Shown piece after piece: positions 7,591-16,256 of a stretch of DNA of 47,278 nucleotides. The DNA comes from an uncultured Nitrospira sp. (GTDB lineage Bacteria; Nitrospirota; Nitrospiria; Nitrospirales; Nitrospiraceae). The position numbers were made by a program, and so were the translations under genes. The DNA lies in assembly GCA_902500805.1 (NCBI GenBank), contig CABVSA010000009.1, positions 19,293 to 66,570 on the forward strand, given 5' to 3'. Positions within the stretch are counted from its first letter, which is position 1. Each line of letters begins with the position of its first letter. A model generated the notes under the pieces. It saw nothing but the letters and a program-made list of their open reading frames with translations. It had not been told where the DNA came from and did not search any database.

Positions 7591-9438
7591 ATGGCACAGT
7601 CACGCATTAGCCAGATTAAGACGATTATCAGACGCGCAGACCGCCTGATTGCTCAAGGTACAAAAACTAGCGCCCTCTTCACCAAGTGGCGGCTCGCGAT
7701 CTTCCTGATCGGTCTGATCTGTACCGTTACTCTTTATAAACTCAACTGGTACCAGAGCGGCAACCTCTCGCTCGCCCTCTTCCTGGCGATCTTTATCGCC
7801 GTGGCGGCCTATCATAACAAGGTAGAGACCAAGATTCATCGGCTCCGCCAGTGGAAACAGATCAAACAGACGCATCTTGCGCGCATCGCCCTGGATTGGG
7901 GAAACATTCCGACAAGAGCGGCCGATGGGCCAAGCTCTCACCCCTACGCGGCTGACCTCGACCTCTTCGGTCCCCATTCCCTGACCCATCTGCTCGACAC
8001 CACCATATCGGACCAGGGACGAGAGCGATTGCACAGCTGGCTGCTCATCCAGCCTCCTCCCCCCGAACAGTGGCGCCGCAGACAAGCGCTCGTCAGGGAA
8101 CTGACCGCGCACCCCTTACTGCGTGACCGGCTCACACTGGATGCGAAACTTACGGGTGACCAGGAGATCAACGGCAAGCGGCTCGCTGCGGTCATTGAGC
8201 ACAGACTCGGCCTCCCCCACTTGAATACCATCCTTGTCGTCCAGGCGTTCCTTGCCTCGACGACAATCGGCCTAGGCCTCGCCACGCTGTTCGGACTGCT
8301 CCCTGGCTATTGGATGTTTTCATTCGCCGCCTATGTGTTGATCTACTTCATGACCGATCAGGGAGAGGAGTTGCTTGAGCATGCCGTCGGCCTGCATCAC
8401 GAAACCGAGCGTCTGGCCACAGTCCTTGGCTTAATCGAACGGTATGCGGCGCGCCGAGAGACAACGCTGGCGTCGACCTGGACCACCTTGATCGGCCACG
8501 TCAGTCCCACGAAACAGCTCAAGGACGCCGCCCGTACATTACACGCCATCAGCATTAAGGCCCATCCCCTCGTCCACCTGACGATCAATGCGATTGGCCC
8601 ATGGGACCTCTGGTTCTTGCGACGGCTGATTCACCTACAAGACCGGATCCAACAGGCACTCCCGCAATGGCTCGACGCCCTGGCGGAAGTCGAAGCCGCG
8701 TCAGCGCTCGCGACCTTTGCCTATCTCCATCCTGACTACATTTGGCCGACTCCGCTCACAACCACGGATGGGCAACAGCAGATTCCTCCGACCCTCCGCG
8801 TGAGCCGACTCGCACACCCCTTGCTGCCTCCAGGGCCACGCATCGCAAACGATGTCGAGATGGCTGAACTGGGCTCGATCTATCTGATTACTGGCTCGAA
8901 TATGTCCGGCAAGAGCACATTCTTACGAACAATCGGCATCAACCTCTGTCTGGCGCAAGCCGGTGCTCCTGTCTGTGCGCAATCATTCAACTGGACCTGG
9001 ATTCGGGTCGCCTGTTGCATCCGTGTCGACGATTCGCTCGATGCTGGACTCTCGTTCTTCTACGCTGAAGTGAAACGACTCAAAACGATCCTCGACGCCA
9101 CCAAGGATCGGACCGTGCCTCCCGTGCTCTTTCTCATCGACGAGATCTTCAAGGGCACCAACAACCGCGAACGGCTCATCGGCAGCCAAGCCTATATCAC
9201 CGCCCTCTCCAAGGGGCACGGATTTGGCCTCGTCAGCACGCATGATTTGGAGTTAGCGGACCTGGAGCAGGTCATCCCACGATTACGAAACGCCCACTTC
9301 CAAGAAACCGTGGCAAACGGAACCCTCACGTTCGACTACCAGCTGAGGCCAGGCCCCTGCCCGACGACCAATGCCTTAAGAATCATGGAACTGGAAGGGT
9401 TGCCTATTTCCCCCACCCCTCACAATCAGGCACAATAG
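7591..9438 (+). CDS. Membrane-anchored MutS-like ATPase
   Basis: The product has 615 residues. The C-terminal third is a complete MutS ATPase domain: Walker A ITGSNMSGKSTF at 433-444, the SFFYAEVKRL segment, Walker B FLIDE at 514-518 followed by FKGTNN, and the HD switch VSTHDLELADL. Before it is a MutS core/lever-like helical region. Unlike MutS1 and MutS2, it lacks the mismatch-reading domain and any Smr nuclease. It carries hydrophobic segments near residues 30-72 (two helices) and about 217-262 (two helices), so it should sit in the membrane with the ATPase in the cytosol. Such paralogs exist in several phyla and their role is not established; a mismatch-repair role is unlikely. The next gene starts 9 bp later. 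Confidence 0.88.
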   Translation: MAQSRISQIKTIIRRADRLIAQGTKTSALFTKWRLAIFLIGLICTVTLYKLNWYQSGNLSLALFLAIFIAVAAYHNKVETKIHRLRQWKQIKQTHLARIALDWGNIPTRAADGPSSHPYAADLDLFGPHSLTHLLDTTISDQGRERLHSWLLIQPPPPEQWRRRQALVRELTAHPLLRDRLTLDAKLTGDQEINGKRLAAVIEHRLGLPHLNTILVVQAFLASTTIGLGLATLFGLLPGYWMFSFAAYVLIYFMTDQGEELLEHAVGLHHETERLATVLGLIERYAARRETTLASTWTTLIGHVSPTKQLKDAARTLHAISIKAHPLVHLTINAIGPWDLWFLRRLIHLQDRIQQALPQWLDALAEVEAASALATFAYLHPDYIWPTPLTTTDGQQQIPPTLRVSRLAHPLLPPGPRIANDVEMAELGSIYLITGSNMSGKSTFLRTIGINLCLAQAGAPVCAQSFNWTWIRVACCIRVDDSLDAGLSFFYAEVKRLKTILDATKDRTVPPVLFLIDEIFKGTNNRERLIGSQAYITALSKGHGFGLVSTHDLELADLEQVIPRLRNAHFQETVANGTLTFDYQLRPGPCPTTNALRIMELEGLPISPTPHNQAQ

Positions 9439-9447
9439 TCTGCACGA

Positions 9448-12400
9448 ATGACCACTGCGGCCGGTCCTGACCAACAACCTGTTTCCCGTCCCCTTCGTGG
9501 CCTCCTGATCGCACAGTTCTGCGGGGCTTTCAACGACAATGCCTGGAAACTGATGGTGGCCTTGCTGGCCATCCGGCAGGCGACCGCAGGGATGGCTCCA
9601 GGCCCTGAGCTGGAAACCGTCGCTCAAACCCAAACTGCCACCGCGTTTGTCATCTTCACGCTGCCGCTGGTGCTCCTCTCGCTGGTCGGCGGCACCTTCG
9701 CCGATCGAATCAGTAAGCGAACTGTCATCATCAGCATCAAAGTTGTCGAAGTGCTCCTGATGGCAGCCGGCACCATGGCACTCTGGATCAACCCTGCCGG
9801 TGGCATGCTTTCGCTGATCGTCCTCTGTGGGATGGGTATCCACAGTGCGCTTTTCAGCCCATCGAAATATGGGATTCTTCCAGAATTAGTCCCACATGAG
9901 CGACTCGCTGCCGGCAACGGCCTCCTTGAGTTATGGACCTTTGCCGCAATCTTGACGGGAACGGCCGCCGGAGGCTTCTTGTTACAGATGGCTGGATCTC
10001 ATACATGGCTAGCCCCGCTCGTGCTGACAGGATTGTCGGTCGTCGGTCTCATCACGGCATTCTCCATCCCACCCGTGTTACCGGCCAGGACCGAAGGTGG
10101 TATCGGCGCCACGGTTCGTGGTGCGTGGATAGCCATTCGCACCGAACGCATGTTGCAGATGGCCATCCCTATGGAGATATTTTTCTGGACGATCGCCAGT
10201 CTGTTTATGCAAAACGTGATCGTCTACGCCAAGGCCGTGCTCCGGCTCTCCGACGCCATGTCCGGGCTCCCGCTCACACTCTTGTCGGTCGGCATTGGGA
10301 TCGGCGCCATCCTGGTGGGAAAGATTTCACGCAACCGTGTGGAGTACGGACTCATCCCGTTAGGCGCCATCGGCGTCTTCATGGCATTGCTCCTTCTCGG
10401 ACTGCTGGCGCCCCCACTCTCTGGAACATTTCTTCTCTTGGGCGGACTCGGGATCGCCAGCGCATTCATCTTTGTGTCATTGAATGCCATCCTCCAATGG
10501 AAATCGCCGCCCGATCGTCGGGGAGCCGTGATCTCGATGTCCAACACCTGTGTCTTCACAGGCATCCTCCTCGGCTCACTGTCCGGCGGATGGCTGGCCA
10601 ACGCCGGGCTCTCGACCACCAGCATCTTCCTCGCGACGGCCGGAATGACCTTGGCGGGCATGCTCTATGCTCTCTGGCTGCTGCCCGATACTCTTCTACG
10701 ACTCATCCTTGTGCTCCTCACGAACAGCCTCTATCGCCTCCGCATCATCGGAGACGCGCACATGCCGCCAACCGGAGGCGCACTGCTGGTTCCGAACCAT
10801 GTCTCGTTCGTCGATGGGCTGCTCTTAATCGCCAGCCTCGATCGGCCCGTGCGATTCGTCGTCGATGCCCAGTATGCCGAACTGCCCATCGTCAAACCCC
10901 TCATGAAGGCGCTCGGTGTCATTCCCATCTCGTCGCATGGTGGCTTGCGCGTCATTCTCAAAGCACTCCGAGAAGCGAGCGCTGCCCTTGATCGCGGTGA
11001 CCTCGTCTGCATTTTTCCAGAGGGACAAATTACCCGCACCGGCACGCTTCTGCCGTTCCGGCGCGGGTTTGAACGGATCGTTAAGGGGCGAACGGTTCCG
11101 ATCATTCCCATTCACCTTGATCGTGTCTGGGGCAGCATCTTCAGCTTCAATCGTGGACGCTTTCTGTGGAAACTCCCTGAACAGCTCCCCTACCCCGTCA
11201 CAGTCTCATTTGGAGCTCCTCTCCCGTCCACGACGTCGGCCCATGAACTGCGTGGAACGATCCGCCAGCTGGGTGAGGCAGCGTGGCAGCTGAGAAAGCC
11301 CCATCGTCGGCCACTTCATCGAGAATTTATTCGCTCGATGAGGCGTGCGCCGTTCAGCCTGGCCATGGCCGACCAGAATCGCCCGCACGTCACATCACTG
11401 CAAGCCTTGATCGGATCGATCGTCCTGGCCGGAACGCTACGCCCCTATTGGGACGGACAGGAGCGGGTTGGGGCCCTGCTGCCACCCACGGTCGCCGGGG
11501 CATTGGTCAACGTCGCCGCTCCCCTCTGCGGGAAAACCATCGTGAACCTGAACTACACGGTCGGGAAGTCCGGATTGGAAGCTGCGGTACAGCTGGCCGG
11601 GCTTCGCACCATCGTGACGAGCCGTCTATTCGTGGAGAAGGCCAAGCTCGAGCTCCCGGAGGGGCCTACCATCATCTGGCTGGAGGATCTGGCGAAAACG
11701 ATCACCAAAGCGCACAAACTTCAGGCCGCCTTGCTGGCACTCTTTGCGCCCTGTCGGATCATCGAACGAGTCTGTGGACAGACCACCACGCTCACCCCTG
11801 ATAGCCTGGCCACCATCATTTTCAGCAGCGGGAGCACCGGTGAGCCCAAAGGCGTCATGCTCTCTCATTTCAGCGTCGACTCCAACTGCCAGGGTGCGAC
11901 ACAGATGCTCCATCTCTACCAGGATGAACGAGTCCTCGGCATCCTCCCCTTCTTCCATTCCTTTGGCTATATGGTGTTTTGGTTCGTGATGTCCAACAAC
12001 GCCCCGATGATCTTTCATCCGTCACCGCTTGATGTGACGGCCATCGGGGAACTGATCAGGAAGTATCGCATCACCTTCCTCGTCACCACGCCGACGTTTT
12101 TACAACTCTATTCCCGCCGTTGTACCCCGGAACAATTCAGTTCGGTGCGGGTGATCCTCACCGGTGCGGAAAAGCTTCACGCCCGCCTCGCCCAGGCGGT
12201 GGAAGATACGTTCGGAGTCGGACCGATCGAAGGTTATGGCGTTACGGAATGCGCACCCGTCATTGCCGTCAATTGCCCGGACTTCCGTGCCGCCGGATAT
12301 TATCAACCAGCCTCACGCCGCGGGACGGTCGGGCAGCCTCTACCAGGAGTCTCCGTACAGATTGTGGATCCCGAAAATTACACCCCCTTGCCTTCAGGCA

Positions 12401-12891
12401 CACCGGGCATGCTGCTGGTGAAAGGGCCAAACGTCATGAATGGGTATCTGGGCCGAGAAGACTTAACCGCTCAAGTGATGCGGGATGGATGGTACATCAC
12501 CGGGGATATTGCCGCGTTGGATGACGATGGATTCCTGACCATCACCGACCGATTGTCTCGCTTCTCCAAAATCGGCGGGGAAATGGTTCCCCACGGCAAG
12601 GTTGAGGAGGCCCTGCAGCAAGCAGCCGGTGCTGAGGTGCAAGTGTTTGCCGTCACCGGTCTGCCCGACGAGAAGAAAGGAGAGCGCTTGGCCGTCCTGC
12701 ATACAGTGGACGACGCCACCATTCCCGACATTCTGGCAAAACTGTCTGGTATGGGCTTACCAAACCTCTTTATCCCGTCTCGACATCACTTCGTGAAGGT
12801 TGACGCTCTCCCCGTCCTTGGAACCGGCAAGCTTGATTTGCGAGGCGTAAAACGAATCGCAGCAGAACGACTCTCTTCACGTGATGCGTGA
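9448..12891 (+). CDS. aas: LplT-PlsC-acyl-ACP synthetase fusion (Aas type)
   Basis: The 1147-residue product has three enzymes in a row. Residues 1 to about 420 form an MFS-type transporter (start PLRGLLIAQFCGAFNDNAWK), as in the lysophospholipid flippase LplT. Residues about 430-620 form a PlsC acyltransferase, with the HX4D motif at His451-Asp456 and FPEGQITRTG near 523. Residues about 640-1147 form an AMP-forming acyl-ACP synthetase, with the P-loop IIFSSGSTGEPKGVMLSH from about 790 and ITGDIAALDDDGF towards the end. Together they bring lysophospholipid (lysophosphatidylethanolamine) into the cell and re-acylate it at the inner membrane. Fusions of all three are known in other bacteria. 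It starts 9 bp after the MutS-like gene, so co-transcription is likely. Confidence 0.93.
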   Translation: MTTAAGPDQQPVSRPLRGLLIAQFCGAFNDNAWKLMVALLAIRQATAGMAPGPELETVAQTQTATAFVIFTLPLVLLSLVGGTFADRISKRTVIISIKVVEVLLMAAGTMALWINPAGGMLSLIVLCGMGIHSALFSPSKYGILPELVPHERLAAGNGLLELWTFAAILTGTAAGGFLLQMAGSHTWLAPLVLTGLSVVGLITAFSIPPVLPARTEGGIGATVRGAWIAIRTERMLQMAIPMEIFFWTIASLFMQNVIVYAKAVLRLSDAMSGLPLTLLSVGIGIGAILVGKISRNRVEYGLIPLGAIGVFMALLLLGLLAPPLSGTFLLLGGLGIASAFIFVSLNAILQWKSPPDRRGAVISMSNTCVFTGILLGSLSGGWLANAGLSTTSIFLATAGMTLAGMLYALWLLPDTLLRLILVLLTNSLYRLRIIGDAHMPPTGGALLVPNHVSFVDGLLLIASLDRPVRFVVDAQYAELPIVKPLMKALGVIPISSHGGLRVILKALREASAALDRGDLVCIFPEGQITRTGTLLPFRRGFERIVKGRTVPIIPIHLDRVWGSIFSFNRGRFLWKLPEQLPYPVTVSFGAPLPSTTSAHELRGTIRQLGEAAWQLRKPHRRPLHREFIRSMRRAPFSLAMADQNRPHVTSLQALIGSIVLAGTLRPYWDGQERVGALLPPTVAGALVNVAAPLCGKTIVNLNYTVGKSGLEAAVQLAGLRTIVTSRLFVEKAKLELPEGPTIIWLEDLAKTITKAHKLQAALLALFAPCRIIERVCGQTTTLTPDSLATIIFSSGSTGEPKGVMLSHFSVDSNCQGATQMLHLYQDERVLGILPFFHSFGYMVFWFVMSNNAPMIFHPSPLDVTAIGELIRKYRITFLVTTPTFLQLYSRRCTPEQFSSVRVILTGAEKLHARLAQAVEDTFGVGPIEGYGVTECAPVIAVNCPDFRAAGYYQPASRRGTVGQPLPGVSVQIVDPENYTPLPSGTPGMLLVKGPNVMNGYLGREDLTAQVMRDGWYITGDIAALDDDGFLTITDRLSRFSKIGGEMVPHGKVEEALQQAAGAEVQVFAVTGLPDEKKGERLAVLHTVDDATIPDILAKLSGMGLPNLFIPSRHHFVKVDALPVLGTGKLDLRGVKRIAAERLSSRDA

Positions 12892-12924
12892 AACGTATCT
12901 CGATAGAGGAACTCCAAGGGGGAG

Positions 12925-12967
12925 AAACCCTTTACGGGTTTTGGGGCTGAATTCAGACACAAGCCCC
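12925..12967 (+). terminator. Two tandem hairpins after aas
   Basis: AAACCC-TTTAC-GGGTTT (12925-12941) is followed by GGGGCT ... AGCCCC (12943-12967). No long T-tract follows, so termination strength is uncertain. Confidence 0.45.
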
Positions 12968-13023
12968 GAGTCCGGGCTTAACTCGAAACGCACAACACGG
13001 AACCCAAACCTTGTAGCATCCTA

Positions 13024-13138
13024 CTGATCCTGTAACCACTTCCCCCCCCCTGACCATTGATAGACCGTGACCAGACACTGACCGCCCTTCGCGAAAGGAT
13101 TCTCGTGTGTGCGACATCACGCCTCTCGAGGGATCAGG
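13024..13138 (+). pseudogene. Decayed leader plus first 27 codons of a sigma factor (left direct repeat)
   Basis: This 115 bp stretch aligns at roughly 90% with 31687-31799, the leader and start of the live sigma-factor gene, in the same orientation. The reading DRDQTLTALRERI followed by SRLSRDQ is kept, but the start codon is ATA instead of ATG, and the match stops abruptly after GGATCAGG. A run of nine C residues replaces part of the leader. No downstream sigma-factor sequence remains. The next feature, 15 bp on, is the stop codon of the converging 387-residue gene. It lacks the promoter present at the right copy. Confidence 0.85.
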
Positions 13139-13153
13139 AGGTTCAGCTCCTGC

Positions 13154-14302
13154 TCAGTCGATCAGGGTCAGCTCGCAGGTACGATTCGGATTTCGATGCG
13201 GATTCTTGTCAGTACCCTCCCAGACAAGTAGAGCCATACCTCCCAATATATCGCCATTGTCCTTTTTATTAACGTACGTGCCGTCCGTGAAAAAGCAAGT
13301 GTCCCAGATCTCGGCCGCATGCTCAGTTTTCCCATTCCCGATAACCCCCGACCGATCCCCATAGTCGGAACGCCAATGCTCATAGGTAGGCGCGTAATAG
13401 AACAGAAAGGATCGAGATGCGGTCTCCTCCTGGCTATCGGATACCCATCGGGTCATCCCCAGCCGAACCTGGCAGCCGTCTGGATCGCCGCAAAGGTCTG
13501 TCAAGGTCTTTCTGGGGATTGCTATTGTGGTGCCGTTGAATTTATTTGCACTCACTGACAGATGGTACCGTGGGGAAAGGTCATACGCCGTCTCTGCGTC
13601 ATCATTTCTCTGGTACCGGGCCTTGGACGTCACACCGCCGTCGATCCGCGCGTTCCCTCCGACATGTAATCTGGCCTGCGGAGCGTTCGCCCCAATGCCC
13701 ACATGCCCAGTCTTCAAATCAAAGGTCATCCTATCTGTTTGATGTCCTTCTGTTGTGAATCCCCTCAGGCGAAAGCTGTCTCCTGTTACGTCTAATACAC
13801 CCACTTTCAATTCTTTTGCATAATGAAGCCGTAACCCGCTATTCTGCGGACTGGGCATTCCGCCTAGAAGAAGGTCTGGCAGAGGACTACCTATACGAAG
13901 GGTCGCTGCCGACGATGTGTCCCCGATGTCGACGTTGCCCTTCGTGATAAGCGAGTCGGTGCTCAACTGCCCGATCACCTTAAGTTTATCAGCAAACAAC
14001 TGGCCTCCGGTTCTCACATCTCCCTCCACCGTCAAGTCCTTCTTGACCGACAAGCTATTCAAGATGCCAACCTTGCCATCTTGGTCAATGAACAATGCAT
14101 CGCCTTGCGCATAGAGTAGCCCGCCACCCAGGACAAGGAGTGCTAGGGGAAGGGGGCCGAGGAGGCACTTGCGCAAAAAGGTCGGCCGTTGCGCGCAGCG
14201 GGCTTGGTACTGTGCCGCTTCTCGCTCGGCTTCCAGGTTATTGAGCCGTTGCCGCAACGCGGCCAGTTCCGCATACAATTCACTCTCAGGCTGTTCTTTC
14301 AT
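13154..14302 (-). CDS. Membrane-anchored tail-fibre-like protein
   Basis: The product is about 382 residues. AAAGGAG lies directly before a pair of ATGs, and the second (14302) has the better spacing. Residues 5-35 form a coiled coil (ELYAELAALRQRLNNLEAE). A single hydrophobic segment at about 47-64 (GPLPLALLVLGG) should anchor it with the N-terminus inside. The outer part has the short strand-turn repeats of phage tail fibres and trimeric adhesins: VGILNSLSVKKDLTVEGDV, then TLRIGSPLPDLLLGG, then VGIGANAPQARLHVGGNA. The C-terminal 150 residues are a distinct domain with several Cys residues. It is the last gene of the minus-strand run and lies 48 bp after the beta-propeller gene. No auto-processing S74 peptidase motif is seen. 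Confidence 0.72.
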   Translation of the reverse strand: MKEQPESELYAELAALRQRLNNLEAEREAAQYQARCAQRPTFLRKCLLGPLPLALLVLGGGLLYAQGDALFIDQDGKVGILNSLSVKKDLTVEGDVRTGGQLFADKLKVIGQLSTDSLITKGNVDIGDTSSAATLRIGSPLPDLLLGGMPSPQNSGLRLHYAKELKVGVLDVTGDSFRLRGFTTEGHQTDRMTFDLKTGHVGIGANAPQARLHVGGNARIDGGVTSKARYQRNDDAETAYDLSPRYHLSVSANKFNGTTIAIPRKTLTDLCGDPDGCQVRLGMTRWVSDSQEETASRSFLFYYAPTYEHWRSDYGDRSGVIGNGKTEHAAEIWDTCFFTDGTYVNKKDNGDILGGMALLVWEGTDKNPHRNPNRTCELTLID

Positions 14303-14350
14303 CATCTCTCCTTTCATGGCACCAGTCTGTCGTTCGTTCCGGACAGGAGC

Positions 14351-16240
14351 CTATCGCCCAGCCGGCACACTCTGGACCTGTAACGTCGCGCCCAACGGCC
14401 AGCGAAATTCATTCGGCAAGGTGACATTTATTCCTTTGAGAATCACCCGGTCACCGGCTTTCACCCCTGGAGTGGCCGGAGCGTGGACAGCGTCGGCGCT
14501 GTAGATGATCTCTGTGTTGAGGGATGATGGCCACATCTCTGCGCTACCCCTCGGACTCAGATCATAGATAGCTTGGTCGGAATATCCGATCAACGTCCCA
14601 TCGGGCGTGAACTCGCAACGAACACCATGCCGCAAGCAGATGTGCACTCTATCCCCGTTGCTGCCATCGACGAAGACAGGCATGACCTTCGAGAGACGCA
14701 TCACGTCTTTCACGACTGGCTTGGCGGCTGCGCCAGTGGCATTCGAGGTCGTGTTGTACCAGTCATAGCGTTTGACCACGCCGTCATGGCCTTGAAGCAC
14801 AAACAGCGCATTCCCATCCGCGCTGAGGACAGGCGCACCCGAAACCGTTCCTGTTTCACCCCACACCACGGATGGCGGAGGACAGTGTCCGTTGGATAGG
14901 GCACAGGGCTCGTACATGATGGCCTGCAAGACACTCGCGTCGCTCGTATTTCCCGCAATAAACACGTAATCCACCGTGGCCTCCCTGCCTCGCACCTTGA
15001 TCACCTTGCTGGCCACCGCGGGTCGAAGCAAGGTTTTGAGATCCGGCTTCACCTTGTCATTCTCTGCACAGGGAGCCGGCTTGGAGCCGCAGTGGAATAT
15101 CTCATGTACCACCGTCTCACCTGTGGCGGTATCAACGCGAATCAGAGCGATTCTTCTTGTCGTGTTTGATTCTTGGATGGGAATATCGGCGAGCGCGTAG
15201 GCATTTCGGCCATTTGCGCTGAGCACGATCGGGCTGACCGATGTGAACTTGAGCGTCGTGCGCCAGAGTTCCTGCTGCGCGGGATTGCGCGAGTAATCTC
15301 TCGCGACAAGGCTGCCTCCTGCCTCCACGTTCTTGAAATAGAGGATGCCGTCCTGTCCCATTGCAGGTGTTTCACCAGCGTTCACCGTGATCTGTTCCTT
15401 GTCCCACGATGCACATGTCCTGTGAGGTTCGTGAATCAGCATGGACAGATCGCAACTGTGAATCGCGTGTTTTGAGATGATATTCATACGGCCCCAAGTC
15501 GTGATGAACGCGAAGGAACCGGCAATAACCTCTGATGGTGCCGAGGAACCTATAGGCCAGCTTCTTCCGTCTCCCACGCCGGCGATCCGATTGATGCAGC
15601 TTCCTTTGTTGGGCGGTGCGCAAGGAGCGACCACATACAACGCGCCGTCATACCAGACCGGATTCGTGCGCATCTCGCCTTCCCACAAACGGCCGGCGAA
15701 GTATCCGACAGGTTGTTCGAATCTCCAGTCGGTGGCATCCCCCGAGCGCGGCGGAATCGGCGAGTCATACGTCACCATTAGACGAGGCTGGTTGGCAACG
15801 CTGCCATGGTACGCCCAACTGGTGTGTTGGGAGTCGGTCTGGAGCATGAAGCGGACGCGTGAATTCGGAACGCAGGCCTTTGGCTTCAACTCAACAACAT
15901 ACGGCTTGGTGGTCTGGCTGTCTGCCGACCACAGCCCGATTGGTTCCTCCTCCCCTTGCGCGCCTTTCCACCATACCTGGACGTCCTGGGGAGCGCGAGG
16001 TGGATTGGGTTGCGGCGTAGGGACAATGCGCAAGGTGCACGCAATGACCGCAGGATGAGAGGGAAAGTCGGGGATATAAAATGTGAGTGTCGGCTTCGTG
16101 GTGGAAGTCTCAGCAGCCGCGACCGTCCAAGATTCCGCCGTTTCGTCTGCCAAACTCACCGTCGTGAACTCAGCTCGAACCTCACCGGCCCACAGGAGCA
16201 CGGGGATGACTAGGAGTACCGAAAGACCGTTGTTCTTCAT
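14351..16240 (-). CDS. Secreted beta-propeller-like protein, unknown function
   Basis: The product is 629 residues from ATG 16240; a GTG 15 bp earlier is also possible. It has a clear signal peptide, MKNNGLSVLLVIPVLLWAGE, ending near VRA-EF, so it is periplasmic or secreted. After a beta-sandwich-like N-terminal region of about 150 residues, several repeated blades can be seen, each with a small-residue stretch followed by a strand: TNPVWYDGALYVVAP, TPAMGQDGILYFKN, SPIVLSANGRNAYAL, APVLSADGNALFVL. This is the pattern of PQQ- or WD-like propellers. Paired Cys residues (PCAPPNKGSC, SCDLS, PCALSNGHC) suggest disulfides and fit export. It is the only protein of the block with a conventional signal peptide. 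Confidence 0.72.
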   Translation of the reverse strand: MKNNGLSVLLVIPVLLWAGEVRAEFTTVSLADETAESWTVAAAETSTTKPTLTFYIPDFPSHPAVIACTLRIVPTPQPNPPRAPQDVQVWWKGAQGEEEPIGLWSADSQTTKPYVVELKPKACVPNSRVRFMLQTDSQHTSWAYHGSVANQPRLMVTYDSPIPPRSGDATDWRFEQPVGYFAGRLWEGEMRTNPVWYDGALYVVAPCAPPNKGSCINRIAGVGDGRSWPIGSSAPSEVIAGSFAFITTWGRMNIISKHAIHSCDLSMLIHEPHRTCASWDKEQITVNAGETPAMGQDGILYFKNVEAGGSLVARDYSRNPAQQELWRTTLKFTSVSPIVLSANGRNAYALADIPIQESNTTRRIALIRVDTATGETVVHEIFHCGSKPAPCAENDKVKPDLKTLLRPAVASKVIKVRGREATVDYVFIAGNTSDASVLQAIMYEPCALSNGHCPPPSVVWGETGTVSGAPVLSADGNALFVLQGHDGVVKRYDWYNTTSNATGAAAKPVVKDVMRLSKVMPVFVDGSNGDRVHICLRHGVRCEFTPDGTLIGYSDQAIYDLSPRGSAEMWPSSLNTEIIYSADAVHAPATPGVKAGDRVILKGINVTLPNEFRWPLGATLQVQSVPAGR

Positions 16241-16256
16241 GGATGGAATCCTCACG

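Noticed and set aside
9933..10991. 352-codon plus-strand frame in another register
   Set aside because: It lies wholly within the LplT part of aas, and its composition is Arg/His-rich as expected of a GC-rich out-of-frame reading.
13041..13049. Run of nine C residues
   Set aside because: It lies in the decayed left repeat, so it has no reading frame to disturb. It could be a sequencing or assembly error as well as a real change.
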